Part shown: in pieces, positions 1-7,629 of the stretch
How positions within the stretch are numbered: position 1 is the first letter of the stretch
Layout: every line of letters starts with the position of its first letter
Assembly (NCBI GenBank): GCA_902472225.1
Contig: CABRNB010000010.1
Location: forward strand, 1 to 47,469
Length of the DNA stretch: 47,469 bases
From: Caccousia sp900752115
GTDB lineage: Bacteria; Bacillota; Clostridia; Oscillospirales; Acutalibacteraceae
Direction: 5' to 3'
Notes under the pieces: model-generated
What the model was told of the DNA's origin: nothing
The model's database searches: none
Seen by the model: the letters and a program-made list of their open reading frames with translations, nothing else
Position numbers and translations under genes: made by a program

Positions 1-604
1 ACGCATTCGCATACCTTCGAACGTTGTTGGCCACAAAAACAGGGAAGGGGAACAATCTGCGCAGCATTTTCTCAATGGGGACGTCCCGTTCCTCCCAGAT
101 TCCGTCGCTGTCCAGAATGATGCCGTTTGCACAGTCAACGACGCCGCAGATGGTAACGCCCGCGCCGACAATCGCATCGGTGCAGTATTGCCGGGAAGCC
201 ATCATCATGGAGTAAAGGCGGAATGCGGTGTCCACAAAATACTGCGGCGTTGTGGTTTCCGGCAGCAAAGCGGCGTCCTCATAAACCAGATCGCCGCAAA
301 GATTTGTGACGGTCAGGCGAACCTCTTCCTTTCGCAGGGCAAATCCAAGCGCGATATATTTGGAACGGCTGATATCCACCAGAATCTCCCGGCGCCCCGC
401 TGTCCCGGTATTGGGAACCGTCGTCCCTTCTCCCAGAATGGCCTCCTGTATCAGATCGTTGATTATGACTGTGATGGAAGCGGGCGTCAGTTTCAGCCGG
501 GCGGCTATCTGTTTGCGCGACATTCCTCCCGACTCATGAAGCAGCCGTAACACAGCGCTGCGATTTGATATTTTTACATCTGCCATGTTTGTTCCGCACA
601 ACAT
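1..604 (-). CDS. ROK-family transcriptional regulator (3' end beyond left edge)
   Basis: About 201 codons are readable before the window ends, so the C-terminus is missing. The N-terminus is a winged helix-turn-helix (roughly residues 10-65; SRKQIAARLKLTPASIT is the recognition region), typical of NagC/XylR-type ROK repressors. It is followed by the start of a ROK sugar-kinase-like fold, with AIVGAGVTICGVVD and then ILDSDGIW near residues 155-180. The ATG at 604 is preferred because AGAGGA lies 8 bases upstream; an in-frame ATG at 586 is the alternative. The gene lies downstream of a sugar ABC operon on the same strand, with its own consensus promoter, so it probably senses a sugar and controls that importer. 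Whether it also has kinase activity cannot be judged from this part. Confidence 0.88.
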   Translation of the reverse strand, partial: MLCGTNMADVKISNRSAVLRLLHESGGMSRKQIAARLKLTPASITVIINDLIQEAILGEGTTVPNTGTAGRREILVDISRSKYIALGFALRKEEVRLTVTNLCGDLVYEDAALLPETTTPQYFVDTAFRLYSMMMASRQYCTDAIVGAGVTICGVVDCANGIILDSDGIWEERDVPIEKMLRRLFPFPVFVANNVRRYANA

Positions 605-800
605 AATATCGTTCCTCTTTTACCGTGAATTCGATAAAATCTGCATATTTTCTGACGCACTTTTCTCACCGCGGCCTGCAGGAAGCCGAAACCGAGCCGG
701 ACAGCGCGGGAACAGCCGGCTTTGCGCATGCAGCCCGGCTTTCCGGGTCTTCGGGAATGTCACGGCATTCGGTTTCCGTTCCATGAGAGAATATAAATTA

Positions 801-830
801 AGTATACAGAAACATTCCAGGAATTGTCAA
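801..830 (-). promoter_or_regulatory. Consensus sigma-A promoter with internal palindrome, for the ROK gene
   Basis: On the minus strand there is TTGACA (825-830), an 18-base spacer and TATACT (801-806), a near-perfect sigma-A promoter. The spacer contains the perfect 11-bp palindrome ATTCCAGGAAT (814-824), placed where a bound repressor would block RNA polymerase. The ROK start codon lies about 190 bases downstream, leaving a long leader. Autoregulation by the ROK protein is an inference from position. Confidence 0.75.
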
Positions 831-849
831 TAGAACCCCGGCGAACACA

Positions 850-869
850 CAGCCGCGCGGTGCGGGCTG
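850..869 (-). terminator. Weak stem-loop after the ABC permease operon
   Basis: CAGCC and GGCTG flank a short inner CGC/GCG stem just beyond the permease stop codon. There is no proper U-tract, so this may be an inefficient terminator or only an mRNA 3'-end stabiliser. Confidence 0.35.
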
Positions 870-872
870 CTT

Positions 873-1688
873 TCACTGCTTGATTCCCTCTGAGGCAATC
901 CCCGCCACAAAATGTTTCTGCAAAACAAAGAACAGGAGAATAACCGGAATGGAGCACAGAACACCGCCGGCCATCAGATGCGGATAGCGGTTCGCAAAAT
1001 AATCCGCCAGAGTGGAAAGCCCGGAAACAACGGGCATTTTATCCCTGTCACGAATGACGATCAGCGGCCAGAGCATATCCTTCCAGGTCGCAAGTCCGGA
1101 GAGAATCGCCAGGGAAACAATCGGCGCCCGAAGGACGGGAAGGACAATGGTCGCGTAGATCCGAAAATAGCTGCACCCATCCACCATAGCGGCTTCATCA
1201 AGCTCTCTCGGGATGGACAGAATAAACTGACGCAGCAGGAACCCGGCAAACACGGAAAACAGCTTTGTGATCCACAGCGCCGTCCTGGTGTTTACCAGTC
1301 CCAGAGACGAAAGAATGTTATACCGCGGGATAATGAAAATCTGCTCCGGGATCATCATAATGGAAAGAATGGCGAGGAACAGAACCTCGCGGCCCGGAAA
1401 ACGCAGGCGCGCAAATGCGTAGGCGGCCAGCGATCCGAAAAACACCTGTCCCAAAATGGAAATCACAATTGCCATGGCGGAGTTCAAAAACCATTGGGCA
1501 ATGGGAAACGTGCTCAGAATGTCCTCGTAATTCGAGAGGATCCACTGCTCGGGCAGAATCTGCATCGGGATCTTTGTCGAATCCTCAAAGGTTTTGAAGG
1601 AGGTCAGGAGCATCCATAAAAACGGAATGACCATCACCGCAACCGCTATGCAGAGAACGAGATAAACAGGCCATCTTTTTGCTTTCAT
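873..1688 (-). CDS. Carbohydrate ABC transporter permease, MalG type
   Basis: A 271-residue inner-membrane permease of the binding-protein-dependent sugar importers (CUT1, MalG/UgpE-like). It has an N-terminal membrane segment (YLVLCIAVAVMVIPFLWMLL) and several more helices. The cytoplasmic EAA loop, which docks the ATPase, is EAAMVDGCSYFRIYATIVLP near residues 170-189. GGAGGTG precedes the ATG, and the gene starts 15 bases after the partner permease. It would form the heterodimeric channel with that partner. No ATPase gene is in the operon, so a shared MsmK/UgpC-type ATPase elsewhere is expected. The substrate is unknown. Confidence 0.93.
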   Translation of the reverse strand: MKAKRWPVYLVLCIAVAVMVIPFLWMLLTSFKTFEDSTKIPMQILPEQWILSNYEDILSTFPIAQWFLNSAMAIVISILGQVFFGSLAAYAFARLRFPGREVLFLAILSIMMIPEQIFIIPRYNILSSLGLVNTRTALWITKLFSVFAGFLLRQFILSIPRELDEAAMVDGCSYFRIYATIVLPVLRAPIVSLAILSGLATWKDMLWPLIVIRDRDKMPVVSGLSTLADYFANRYPHLMAGGVLCSIPVILLFFVLQKHFVAGIASEGIKQ

Positions 1689-1703
1689 GCCGCACCTCCG
1701 TCA

Positions 1704-2621
1704 TCAGGAATAAAAGACCCACTTTTTCTGCAGCCGGTTCTGAATGAGGGTAATCACCATAATCACCAGGAACAGACAGACAGAAATGGCGGAGCCGTAG
1801 CCCTCCAGGAATTCCCCGCGGAACGTCATATCGTAGTACAGCCGCACCACGGTTCTGGAAGCGTCAATGGCGGGGGAGGAGGTGTTGTAGGTGGTGGAAG
1901 GGATGAGCATGTACACGATCTCAAACTCCTTGAACATGGAGATAACAGAGAGCGTCAGGACAAAATAGAGTGTGGGAGTGAGCAGCGGAAGCGTGATATA
2001 GAAAAACTGCTTGACGGAGCTCGCCCCGTCAATTCTGGCGGCTTCGTAATAGGAAACGGAAATGTTCTGCAGCCCGGCCAGAATCACAATGACCTGATAC
2101 CCGATGGAGGCCCAGATGATGACGACAGCGCACGAGATCAGCGTGTATTTTTCATCGGTCAGCCACGGGATTTCTTCGCCGCCCAGGGAACGGAGGATAT
2201 TGTTGACCATGCCGTACCGTGTGTTCAGCAGCCACCGCCAGGACATGGCAATGGCGGAGGGGGCGGTTACCAGAGGAAAAAAGATGAGCGTACGGAATGC
2301 GCCTCTGCCGCGGATTTTCGCATTCAGCATGACGGACAGGATGGTCGAAAGGATCAGAATGCTGGGTACACAGATGAGAACATACAGAAACGTGTTGCCG
2401 AACGACTGGAAAAAGGATTCATCCGCCAGAATCTCCGTATAATTCTGTAAGCCGATAAACGTGCCGTCCTTCAGGCTTTTTTTGTCTGTCAGGCTGATGC
2501 CGATGTTGTTGAAAAATGCATAGAAATGGAAAACCCCCAAACCGGCAAACAGGGGCAATATAAAGAGGTACCCTGAAAGGATCTCCTTTTTCCTGGCAGG
2601 GCTGAGCTTCTTCCGACTCAT
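1704..2621 (-). CDS. Sugar ABC transporter permease, MalF/UgpA type
   Basis: A 305-residue permease, partner of the MalG-type gene just downstream. After a basic N-terminus (MSRKKLSPARKK) come about six hydrophobic segments. The EAA loop is YYEAARIDGASSVKQFFYIT in the second half, in the CUT1 position. The ATG at 2621 was chosen over a TTG at 2627 because AAGGGG is then 7 bases upstream. It follows the solute-binding lipoprotein gene by about 80 bases that contain a stem-loop. Specificity cannot be read from the sequence. Confidence 0.92.
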   Translation of the reverse strand: MSRKKLSPARKKEILSGYLFILPLFAGLGVFHFYAFFNNIGISLTDKKSLKDGTFIGLQNYTEILADESFFQSFGNTFLYVLICVPSILILSTILSVMLNAKIRGRGAFRTLIFFPLVTAPSAIAMSWRWLLNTRYGMVNNILRSLGGEEIPWLTDEKYTLISCAVVIIWASIGYQVIVILAGLQNISVSYYEAARIDGASSVKQFFYITLPLLTPTLYFVLTLSVISMFKEFEIVYMLIPSTTYNTSSPAIDASRTVVRLYYDMTFRGEFLEGYGSAISVCLFLVIMVITLIQNRLQKKWVFYS

Positions 2622-2657
2622 AGACAAGCCCCTTTCCTTGAAAATCTGACAAGGAGC

Positions 2658-2689
2658 GGGGCCGTCTGCCTCCTTTCGCAGACAGCCCC
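2658..2689 (-). promoter_or_regulatory. Intercistronic stem-loop between binding protein and permease genes
   Basis: GGGGCTGTCTGC and GCAGACGGCCCC pair across an 8-base loop, with one G-U wobble. No U-run follows. Such stem-loops in ABC operons often protect the abundant binding-protein mRNA and reduce read-through into the permeases; that role is inferred here. Confidence 0.6.
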
Positions 2690-2703
2690 GGCCTTATGCT
2701 TTT

Positions 2704-4059
2704 TTAGGAGGCGCTGCTCTGCTCTTCAGCGATCAGATCGTTGATCGCCGTTTCCAGGTTCTGCAGGCCCTCCTGTGCCGAGATCTCTCCGCTGAATACA
2801 GGGATCAGATTCGGGCTGATCTGTCCGAGACAGGAATAATTGCAAAGAGGCACGTCCCAAACCGTTACGATATGTTCGATCTCTTCCACGTAGACCTCGG
2901 AGTATTCGCTGTGTGCCTCCGCCCATGCGTCAATGGAGTTGAGGTTGGCAGGAACATGCCACTCTGTCTGTGCGTACGTGTCGATCGCTTCCTGATCGGT
3001 CGTCAGCCACTTCAGGAAAGCCCACGCCGCGTCAAAATCCGGCGTGCCGCTGTTGATCACGATGTTGTTCATGGTGATCGTGGAAAGGTAGTTTGTGCCG
3101 GAGCTGGGGCCGGTGGGAAACGCAATATATTCCAGAGTGTCCTTGACTTCCGAATCCCGGAACAATCCGGTGGTCCCGGAATCAGGGCAGACGATGACCA
3201 TGGCGGCGATACCGGACATCAAAAGCGAAACAGCGGAGGTTTCCACCAGCGTATCGTAATCAGCCTGGGAACCGCTGGCTACCATGCGCTGCACCATTTC
3301 CAGCATTTCGACAGATTCCGGGCAGTTCAGCGCGCAGGCTGTCACATCCTCGTTGTAGAGCTCCGCACCGTTTCCGGACAGGAGAAGCATGGTGCCGTGT
3401 GTCGGCTCGTTGATCGCCAAAGCGGAAGCAATTTCGCTGCCGCCGCTCTCCTGGATTTTCGCGTGGAGCTCCTCGGCAAGCGCTTCGTAATCGGTCCAGC
3501 TCCAGCCCTCCTGCGGGTAATCGACGCCGTATTTGTCAAAGATTGCCGTGTTGTAGGCAATGGCGTAAGAGTCCGTGTAGGTGGGAATTCCGTAAAGCAC
3601 GTCTCCCACGTAGTTCTGCTTGAGCGGATATTCCATAAATACGCTCAGATCGACGCCGTCCTCCTCAACAACGTCCTGGAGTTCGGCCAGCATGCCCGCG
3701 TTGCCCCACAGGCGGGTCTGAAGGCCTGCCCACAGCACATCGGGGCCTTCGTCCGTACCGAGGGTTGCGTTCATCAGCGTGCCGTATTCCGTGAGCGGCG
3801 TGACCTGCAGAGTTACATGGACGTCGGACTGCACTTCATTGAAAAGATCCACCAATACCTGCATCTCTTTCTCGTTCGACCATGTGGCAAAAGTGATTTC
3901 CGCGGTTTCCCCGCTGTTTGCTTCCGTCTGGTCCTGTGTGGAGGCAGACGGGCTGCCGTCCGCGGACGCCGTTCCCCCGGAGGATGTGGAGGTTCCGTTG
4001 CACGCACTGGTAACAAAGACGAGAGCCGCAGCCAAAAGGACACACAATACACGTTTCAT
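2704..4059 (-). CDS. Sugar ABC transporter solute-binding lipoprotein
   Basis: 451 residues. The N-terminus has a lipoprotein signal (basic start, hydrophobic core, lipobox VTSAC with the acylated Cys near residue 20), then a Ser/Gly/Thr-rich tether (about 21-50) to the membrane. The remainder has the pattern of family-1 extracellular solute-binding proteins: ITFATWSNEKEMQVLVDLFN at the start of the mature domain, GPDVLWAG, and YGIPTYTDSYAIAYN. It captures a sugar or oligosaccharide outside the cell and delivers it to the two permeases downstream. AGGAGG precedes the ATG. The gap to the methyltransferase gene upstream is about 50 bases without a clear terminator, so all six minus-strand genes may form one transcript. 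Confidence 0.93.
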   Translation of the reverse strand: MKRVLCVLLAAALVFVTSACNGTSTSSGGTASADGSPSASTQDQTEANSGETAEITFATWSNEKEMQVLVDLFNEVQSDVHVTLQVTPLTEYGTLMNATLGTDEGPDVLWAGLQTRLWGNAGMLAELQDVVEEDGVDLSVFMEYPLKQNYVGDVLYGIPTYTDSYAIAYNTAIFDKYGVDYPQEGWSWTDYEALAEELHAKIQESGGSEIASALAINEPTHGTMLLLSGNGAELYNEDVTACALNCPESVEMLEMVQRMVASGSQADYDTLVETSAVSLLMSGIAAMVIVCPDSGTTGLFRDSEVKDTLEYIAFPTGPSSGTNYLSTITMNNIVINSGTPDFDAAWAFLKWLTTDQEAIDTYAQTEWHVPANLNSIDAWAEAHSEYSEVYVEEIEHIVTVWDVPLCNYSCLGQISPNLIPVFSGEISAQEGLQNLETAINDLIAEEQSSAS

Positions 4060-4110
4060 TTTTCAGGCCTCCTAAACATTAAATTGGGATCGCTTTGCCG
4101 ATACTTGTTT

Positions 4111-4698
4111 CTACGCTTTTTTTACACAGGAAAAATAATAAAAATCAGGTTCCTCAATTACCGCTTCAATGGAAAACAGAGCGGAGAATTCAAGAGCTTC
4201 CTCGCCGGCGGGCCGAAGGGGGACCGAAATCCGGCCTGCCCGGCGGTGATGGACGCTGTTCAGCCGTTCCCGGCCGAGAGAATGCGCCACCACCACTTTG
4301 CCTCCCGGCCTGAGAACGCCCGCAAGATGCTCTGCCAGACGCTGTTTGTCACCGAAATGCGGGTAGGCATTGTGCAGAAATACCGCGTCGAAAGGACCTC
4401 CTGCAAAATGATAAAAATCCCCGCACTGGAAATGAACGCTGCTTCCCTCGTATTTACGGCGGGCGATTCCTATCATTTCCCGGGAGAGATCCAGTCCCCA
4501 GATACGGTCGGTCGTTTCCAGCAGAGGGGCGGTCAGCACGCCGGTGCCGCAGGCCAGATCCAGAACGGAATCGTGCGCATGGATTCCCGACAGGCGGATA
4601 ATCCGCCGCAGCTTCTGCGGATCGCAGCGGTTTCCTTCGTCCCACTGCTTTGCCGCGGCGTCAAAATAGGTGCGAATATCGTCAACCCGTAAAGTCAT
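4111..4698 (-). CDS. Class I SAM-dependent methyltransferase
   Basis: 195 residues with a Rossmann-fold methyltransferase core. Motif I is VLDLACGTGVLT (about 45-56), an acidic residue follows in WGLDLSREMI, and FDAVFLHNAYPHF and LRPGGKVVV match the later strands of UbiE/Methyltransf_11 enzymes. It should bind S-adenosylmethionine in the cytosol; the acceptor is unknown. It starts 34 bases after the second 4Fe-4S gene (GAGGAG before the ATG) and is probably co-transcribed with the pair, which suggests a joint redox/methyl-transfer process, but nothing in the sequence names it. The MTase class is secure; the role is not. Confidence 0.88.
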   Translation of the reverse strand: MTLRVDDIRTYFDAAAKQWDEGNRCDPQKLRRIIRLSGIHAHDSVLDLACGTGVLTAPLLETTDRIWGLDLSREMIGIARRKYEGSSVHFQCGDFYHFAGGPFDAVFLHNAYPHFGDKQRLAEHLAGVLRPGGKVVVAHSLGRERLNSVHHRRAGRISVPLRPAGEEALEFSALFSIEAVIEEPDFYYFSCVKKA

Positions 4699-4732
4699 GT
4701 GAGGGTTCTCCTCTCCGTTTTAGGGGTTCGGG

Positions 4733-5965
4733 TCAATAAAAAGCAATGTCCGGGTTTTTCTTTTCCTCCGTCTGGTGGATATCCTTGGGATCGACAGCCT
4801 TGCCGTCCACAACTTCCCATCCCAACAGAGCCTCGGGCGGATCCACAAGCTTCATGGTAAGCGCGCCGGTTGGGCAGGTCTCCACACAGCAGCCGCAGCC
4901 CATGCACACGGCCTCGTTGACAAACAGGCCTTCGTCTCCGTAATCCCGGAGGAATTTACGGTGAATTGCGTGGAACATGCAGCGCTTTTCGTAGCAAAGG
5001 CCGCAGTCGGTGCACTTGTTCGGGTCGAGCACCGCACGGAACCGGGATTTGTTGTACATCTCGCGATAGGTGTACTTTCCCCCCGTGGCGGTGATGTGGC
5101 GCAGGCCCGAGCAGGTGTTCACATTGCAGTTGCACAGAATCGTTCCCACATTTTCCAGATCCATGGTGTGGGCCACCACATGGATATGCGGTGTTTTTTT
5201 GCCGGACTTCTGGATATAGTCAAACATTTCTTCCCAGGAAATTTCTTTGCCGAGGCCATGCTTGATCATAAAATCCGCCGTCTCATCCGCGGAAATGCAG
5301 ACGTGGTCATCCTGTCCGTACTCCGGATACCGCGTGCGGCAGGCGCACTGGTTCTGGGTCAGCTTTTTCTTGCTCTTGAGGATTTCCTTGTAGTTTTCCG
5401 CAGGCAGGAGATCGGGACAGTCCTTCACGGAATCGTAGCGCGGAACGATACGGTTCAGGCCGTGAATTCCCTTTTCCAGGAGCTCCTTCATCGTATCCTC
5501 AATGCACGGAGCAAAATCATATTCGTGCATCATGGCTACAGCCTTGTAATAGGCGGGACCGTTGCGCTCCATCCATTCCGGATTGTTCTGCAGATCCGAC
5601 CAGAGCGCTGCTCCCGGGGTAACGATGGGCTCGCCTGTTTTCTTGTCGTAAAAAATGTCTCCGCTCAAGTACCGATCTGCGAGCTGCTGCCGGACATATT
5701 CCCGATCCATGCCCAGACGCTCAATCAGCTTGTCTGATACCATGTGATCGCCAAGATCGGGCGTCCAGTCGGGATCGGGAAGCTCCATCAGGATTCTGGC
5801 GCAGTCCGGGCTCATCTTGTGCGCCAGCAGCCAGGGCATGAAGCGCGGCTCGCGAATACGCGGCTCAATCTTCAGGGCAAGGTCGAAATAGATGGGGTCA
5901 ATCTCTTTGTTGAGCATGCGGTTAATTTCATCGAGCATCTCCGGCGGTGTATTGGTGTAATCCAT
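4733..5965 (-). CDS. 4Fe-4S protein with winged-helix-like N-terminus (paralog 2)
   Basis: 410 residues from an ATG with AGGAGG upstream; this ATG shares its A with the stop of the preceding paralog (TGATG), implying translational coupling. The C-terminus is a two-cluster ferredoxin domain: Cys318, 321, 324, 329 and Cys354, 357, 360, 364 (CMGCGCCVETCP). A further cysteine set lies in the middle (Cys207, 209, 223 and Cys278, 280, 285: CACR, CNCN, NTC), a possible third metal site. Residues about 45-150 look like a winged-helix region (PWLLAHKMSPDCARILMELP). It is probably a cytosolic electron-transfer protein or Fe-S reductase subunit. No enzyme family is recognised with confidence. A charged tail (390-410) is absent from its paralog. 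Confidence 0.85.
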   Translation of the reverse strand: MDYTNTPPEMLDEINRMLNKEIDPIYFDLALKIEPRIREPRFMPWLLAHKMSPDCARILMELPDPDWTPDLGDHMVSDKLIERLGMDREYVRQQLADRYLSGDIFYDKKTGEPIVTPGAALWSDLQNNPEWMERNGPAYYKAVAMMHEYDFAPCIEDTMKELLEKGIHGLNRIVPRYDSVKDCPDLLPAENYKEILKSKKKLTQNQCACRTRYPEYGQDDHVCISADETADFMIKHGLGKEISWEEMFDYIQKSGKKTPHIHVVAHTMDLENVGTILCNCNVNTCSGLRHITATGGKYTYREMYNKSRFRAVLDPNKCTDCGLCYEKRCMFHAIHRKFLRDYGDEGLFVNEAVCMGCGCCVETCPTGALTMKLVDPPEALLGWEVVDGKAVDPKDIHQTEEKKNPDIAFY

Positions 5966-7170
5966 CAGGCTTCCTCCTCTCTCTTGCCGCAATTCACGGG
6001 AGGGTGATATCCCAGCAGGCTTTCCGGCGGTTCCACCAGCTTCATGGAAAGCGCGCCGGTCGGGCAGGTTTCCACGCAGCAGCCGCAGCCCATGCATTGC
6101 GTCTCATCCACACATTTGGCCTGGATTCCCTTTTCGCGGTAATACTTTTCCTGAATAGCGCCGAACATGCAGCGGGAATTCGAGCACAGATTGCAGCCGA
6201 TGCATTTATCAGGATCCAGCACAGCCCGGAACCGTGACTTGGTATAATAGTTCCACGGCTTCTGCAGGCTGCCGTAACGGAAGCTGTTGCGCAGAACACC
6301 GCAGGCCGTCGTGTTGCAATTGCACAGGACGTCGGAACAGGATTCCACTTCCGTGTTTTCACGGTTCATCATATCGTTGTTCCGGCTGGTCTGAACAAAG
6401 GGGTGCCGTTTGCCGGCCTCCTGTACAATCTGAAAGACCTCTTTCCACGAGTACTGCCGCCCGTACCCCATATTGATCAGCAAACGCGCGGCGTCGTTCG
6501 CCTCGACACACACCATGGGATCCTTTTCCGTTTCCGGATGGCGGAAACGGCAGGGGCACTCGATCACGGTGAGCAGTTCTTTGGATTGCAGAATGCTCTT
6601 GTAATTTTCGAGCGGCAGCAGATCGGGACAGTCCTTGACAGAATCGTAGCGAGGAATGATCCGTCCGCCGGAAGGATTTTTCCAATCCGGATTGCCGACA
6701 CGGGATGCCGCTGTTGTCTTCTCCATCCGTACCGCCAGCTCATCCTCCAAAAACATTTGCAGGACGACATAATAAGCGCGCCCGTTACGGTCCCTCCATA
6801 CCGGACTGTGCTGCAAATCCATCCACTGCACGGGATCCATCCGGATCTGCGGACCGTGCTCCGGGTGATGGCAGACGTCTCCGCTGAAGAACCGATCGAG
6901 AAGCTGGGCGTCAATCTCATGCTTGTCCATGCCAAGCTTTTCCGCGAATCCCTTTGTCACCTTCAGCTCTCCGACCTCCGGGGACCAGTCTTTATCCGGC
7001 AGAGCGTCAATGACAGCGGCCTCCTGCGGCGTCATCTTATGCGCCAGCATCCACGGAAGATAGCGGGACTCTTCGTGGCCGTTCAAAATCTTGGTCGCGA
7101 CGGAAAAGTAGATTGGATCCAGTTCGCGGTGCAAGATTTGGTTTACCTGCTTTTTTAAATTTTCCTCCAT
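5965..7170 (-). CDS. 4Fe-4S protein with winged-helix-like N-terminus (paralog 1)
   Basis: 401 residues, co-linear with its downstream paralog: the same start (QILHRELDPIYFSVATKI), the same winged-helix-like stretch (PWMLAHKMTPQEAAVIDALP), the shared segment IPRYDSVKDCPDLLPLENYK, and the middle cysteines CPCR...C and CNCNTTAC. The C-terminal ferredoxin domain has CIGCNLCSNSRC and CMGCGCCVETCP. It probably carries two [4Fe-4S] clusters, with a third site possible. As first gene of the operon it starts with GGGAGGA before the ATG and has a long AT-rich leader. The pair may act as a heterodimer. Substrate and partner are unknown. Confidence 0.85.
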   Translation of the reverse strand: MEENLKKQVNQILHRELDPIYFSVATKILNGHEESRYLPWMLAHKMTPQEAAVIDALPDKDWSPEVGELKVTKGFAEKLGMDKHEIDAQLLDRFFSGDVCHHPEHGPQIRMDPVQWMDLQHSPVWRDRNGRAYYVVLQMFLEDELAVRMEKTTAASRVGNPDWKNPSGGRIIPRYDSVKDCPDLLPLENYKSILQSKELLTVIECPCRFRHPETEKDPMVCVEANDAARLLINMGYGRQYSWKEVFQIVQEAGKRHPFVQTSRNNDMMNRENTEVESCSDVLCNCNTTACGVLRNSFRYGSLQKPWNYYTKSRFRAVLDPDKCIGCNLCSNSRCMFGAIQEKYYREKGIQAKCVDETQCMGCGCCVETCPTGALSMKLVEPPESLLGYHPPVNCGKREEEA

Positions 7171-7214
7171 CCGTATTTCCTCCCTTTTTCTGTTCCGTAT
7201 GGGATCTGTTTCAT
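7155..7214 (-). other. Possible 19-codon upstream ORF overlapping the first 4Fe-4S gene start
   Basis: An ATG at 7214 opens a 19-codon reading frame (starts MKQIPYGTEK) that ends 15 bases inside the 4Fe-4S gene, out of frame with it. GAGGAA lies 11 bases upstream, and a stronger AAAAGGAGG at about 7241-7249 has no well-placed start codon of its own. It may be a leader peptide or chance. Confidence 0.25.
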
Positions 7215-7296
7215 GCAGAAAGCGGTTCCTCGGATTTCAACCTCCTTTTAATAAATTAATCGAACTAATCAAATGTCTTTTTCAACAGGCCTGTAT

Positions 7297-7325
7297 AATT
7301 TAATGGAATAATTGAATTAATTCAA
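7297..7325 (-). promoter_or_regulatory. AT-rich promoter candidate with palindromic operator
   Basis: Minus-strand TTGAAT (7320-7325), 17 bases, TAAATT (7297-7302). The -35 box is half of the perfect 14-bp palindrome TTGAATTAATTCAA (7312-7325). The surrounding 7230-7345 is strongly AT-rich, in contrast to the GC-rich genome. The rest of the 459-base gap (7171-7629) holds only the candidates listed here. Confidence 0.5.
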
Positions 7326-7570
7326 CTTATTAAATAATAGTGTTTTAAAAATGCGAGGCACGCCCCGCCGAATTCTTTTCTATATCCTAACACATAGTTC
7401 ACAAAATTGCAACAGTTTCTTTTATTTTTTTATAGAATATAGGAGCGCATGAAAAAAGTGTGCTTTTTTGCTCAAACAAGCTGCGGACAGTCTGCAGCGG
7501 GCTTTCTGTCGAATTCCGGGAGACAATCGGCCGTTTTTTTCATAATATTGCAGATTTTTTTGCTTTGAGA

Positions 7571-7600
7571 TTGTAATTGCAGGTAAAGATCGTGTAAAAT
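7571..7600 (+). promoter_or_regulatory. Promoter candidate for the PRPP synthetase gene
   Basis: TTGTAA (7571-7576), 18 bases, TAAAAT (7595-7600). Transcription would start near 7607, giving a short leader with AAGGAG at 7617-7622 ahead of the start codon. Confidence 0.65.
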
Positions 7601-7629
7601 GAAGGCACAACACGTAAAGGAGTGGGTTT

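Noticed and set aside
5966..6097. Longer N-terminus for the second 4Fe-4S protein
   Set aside because: It would overlap the ferredoxin end of the first paralog; the ATG at 5965 has a strong ribosome site and aligns with the paralog start.
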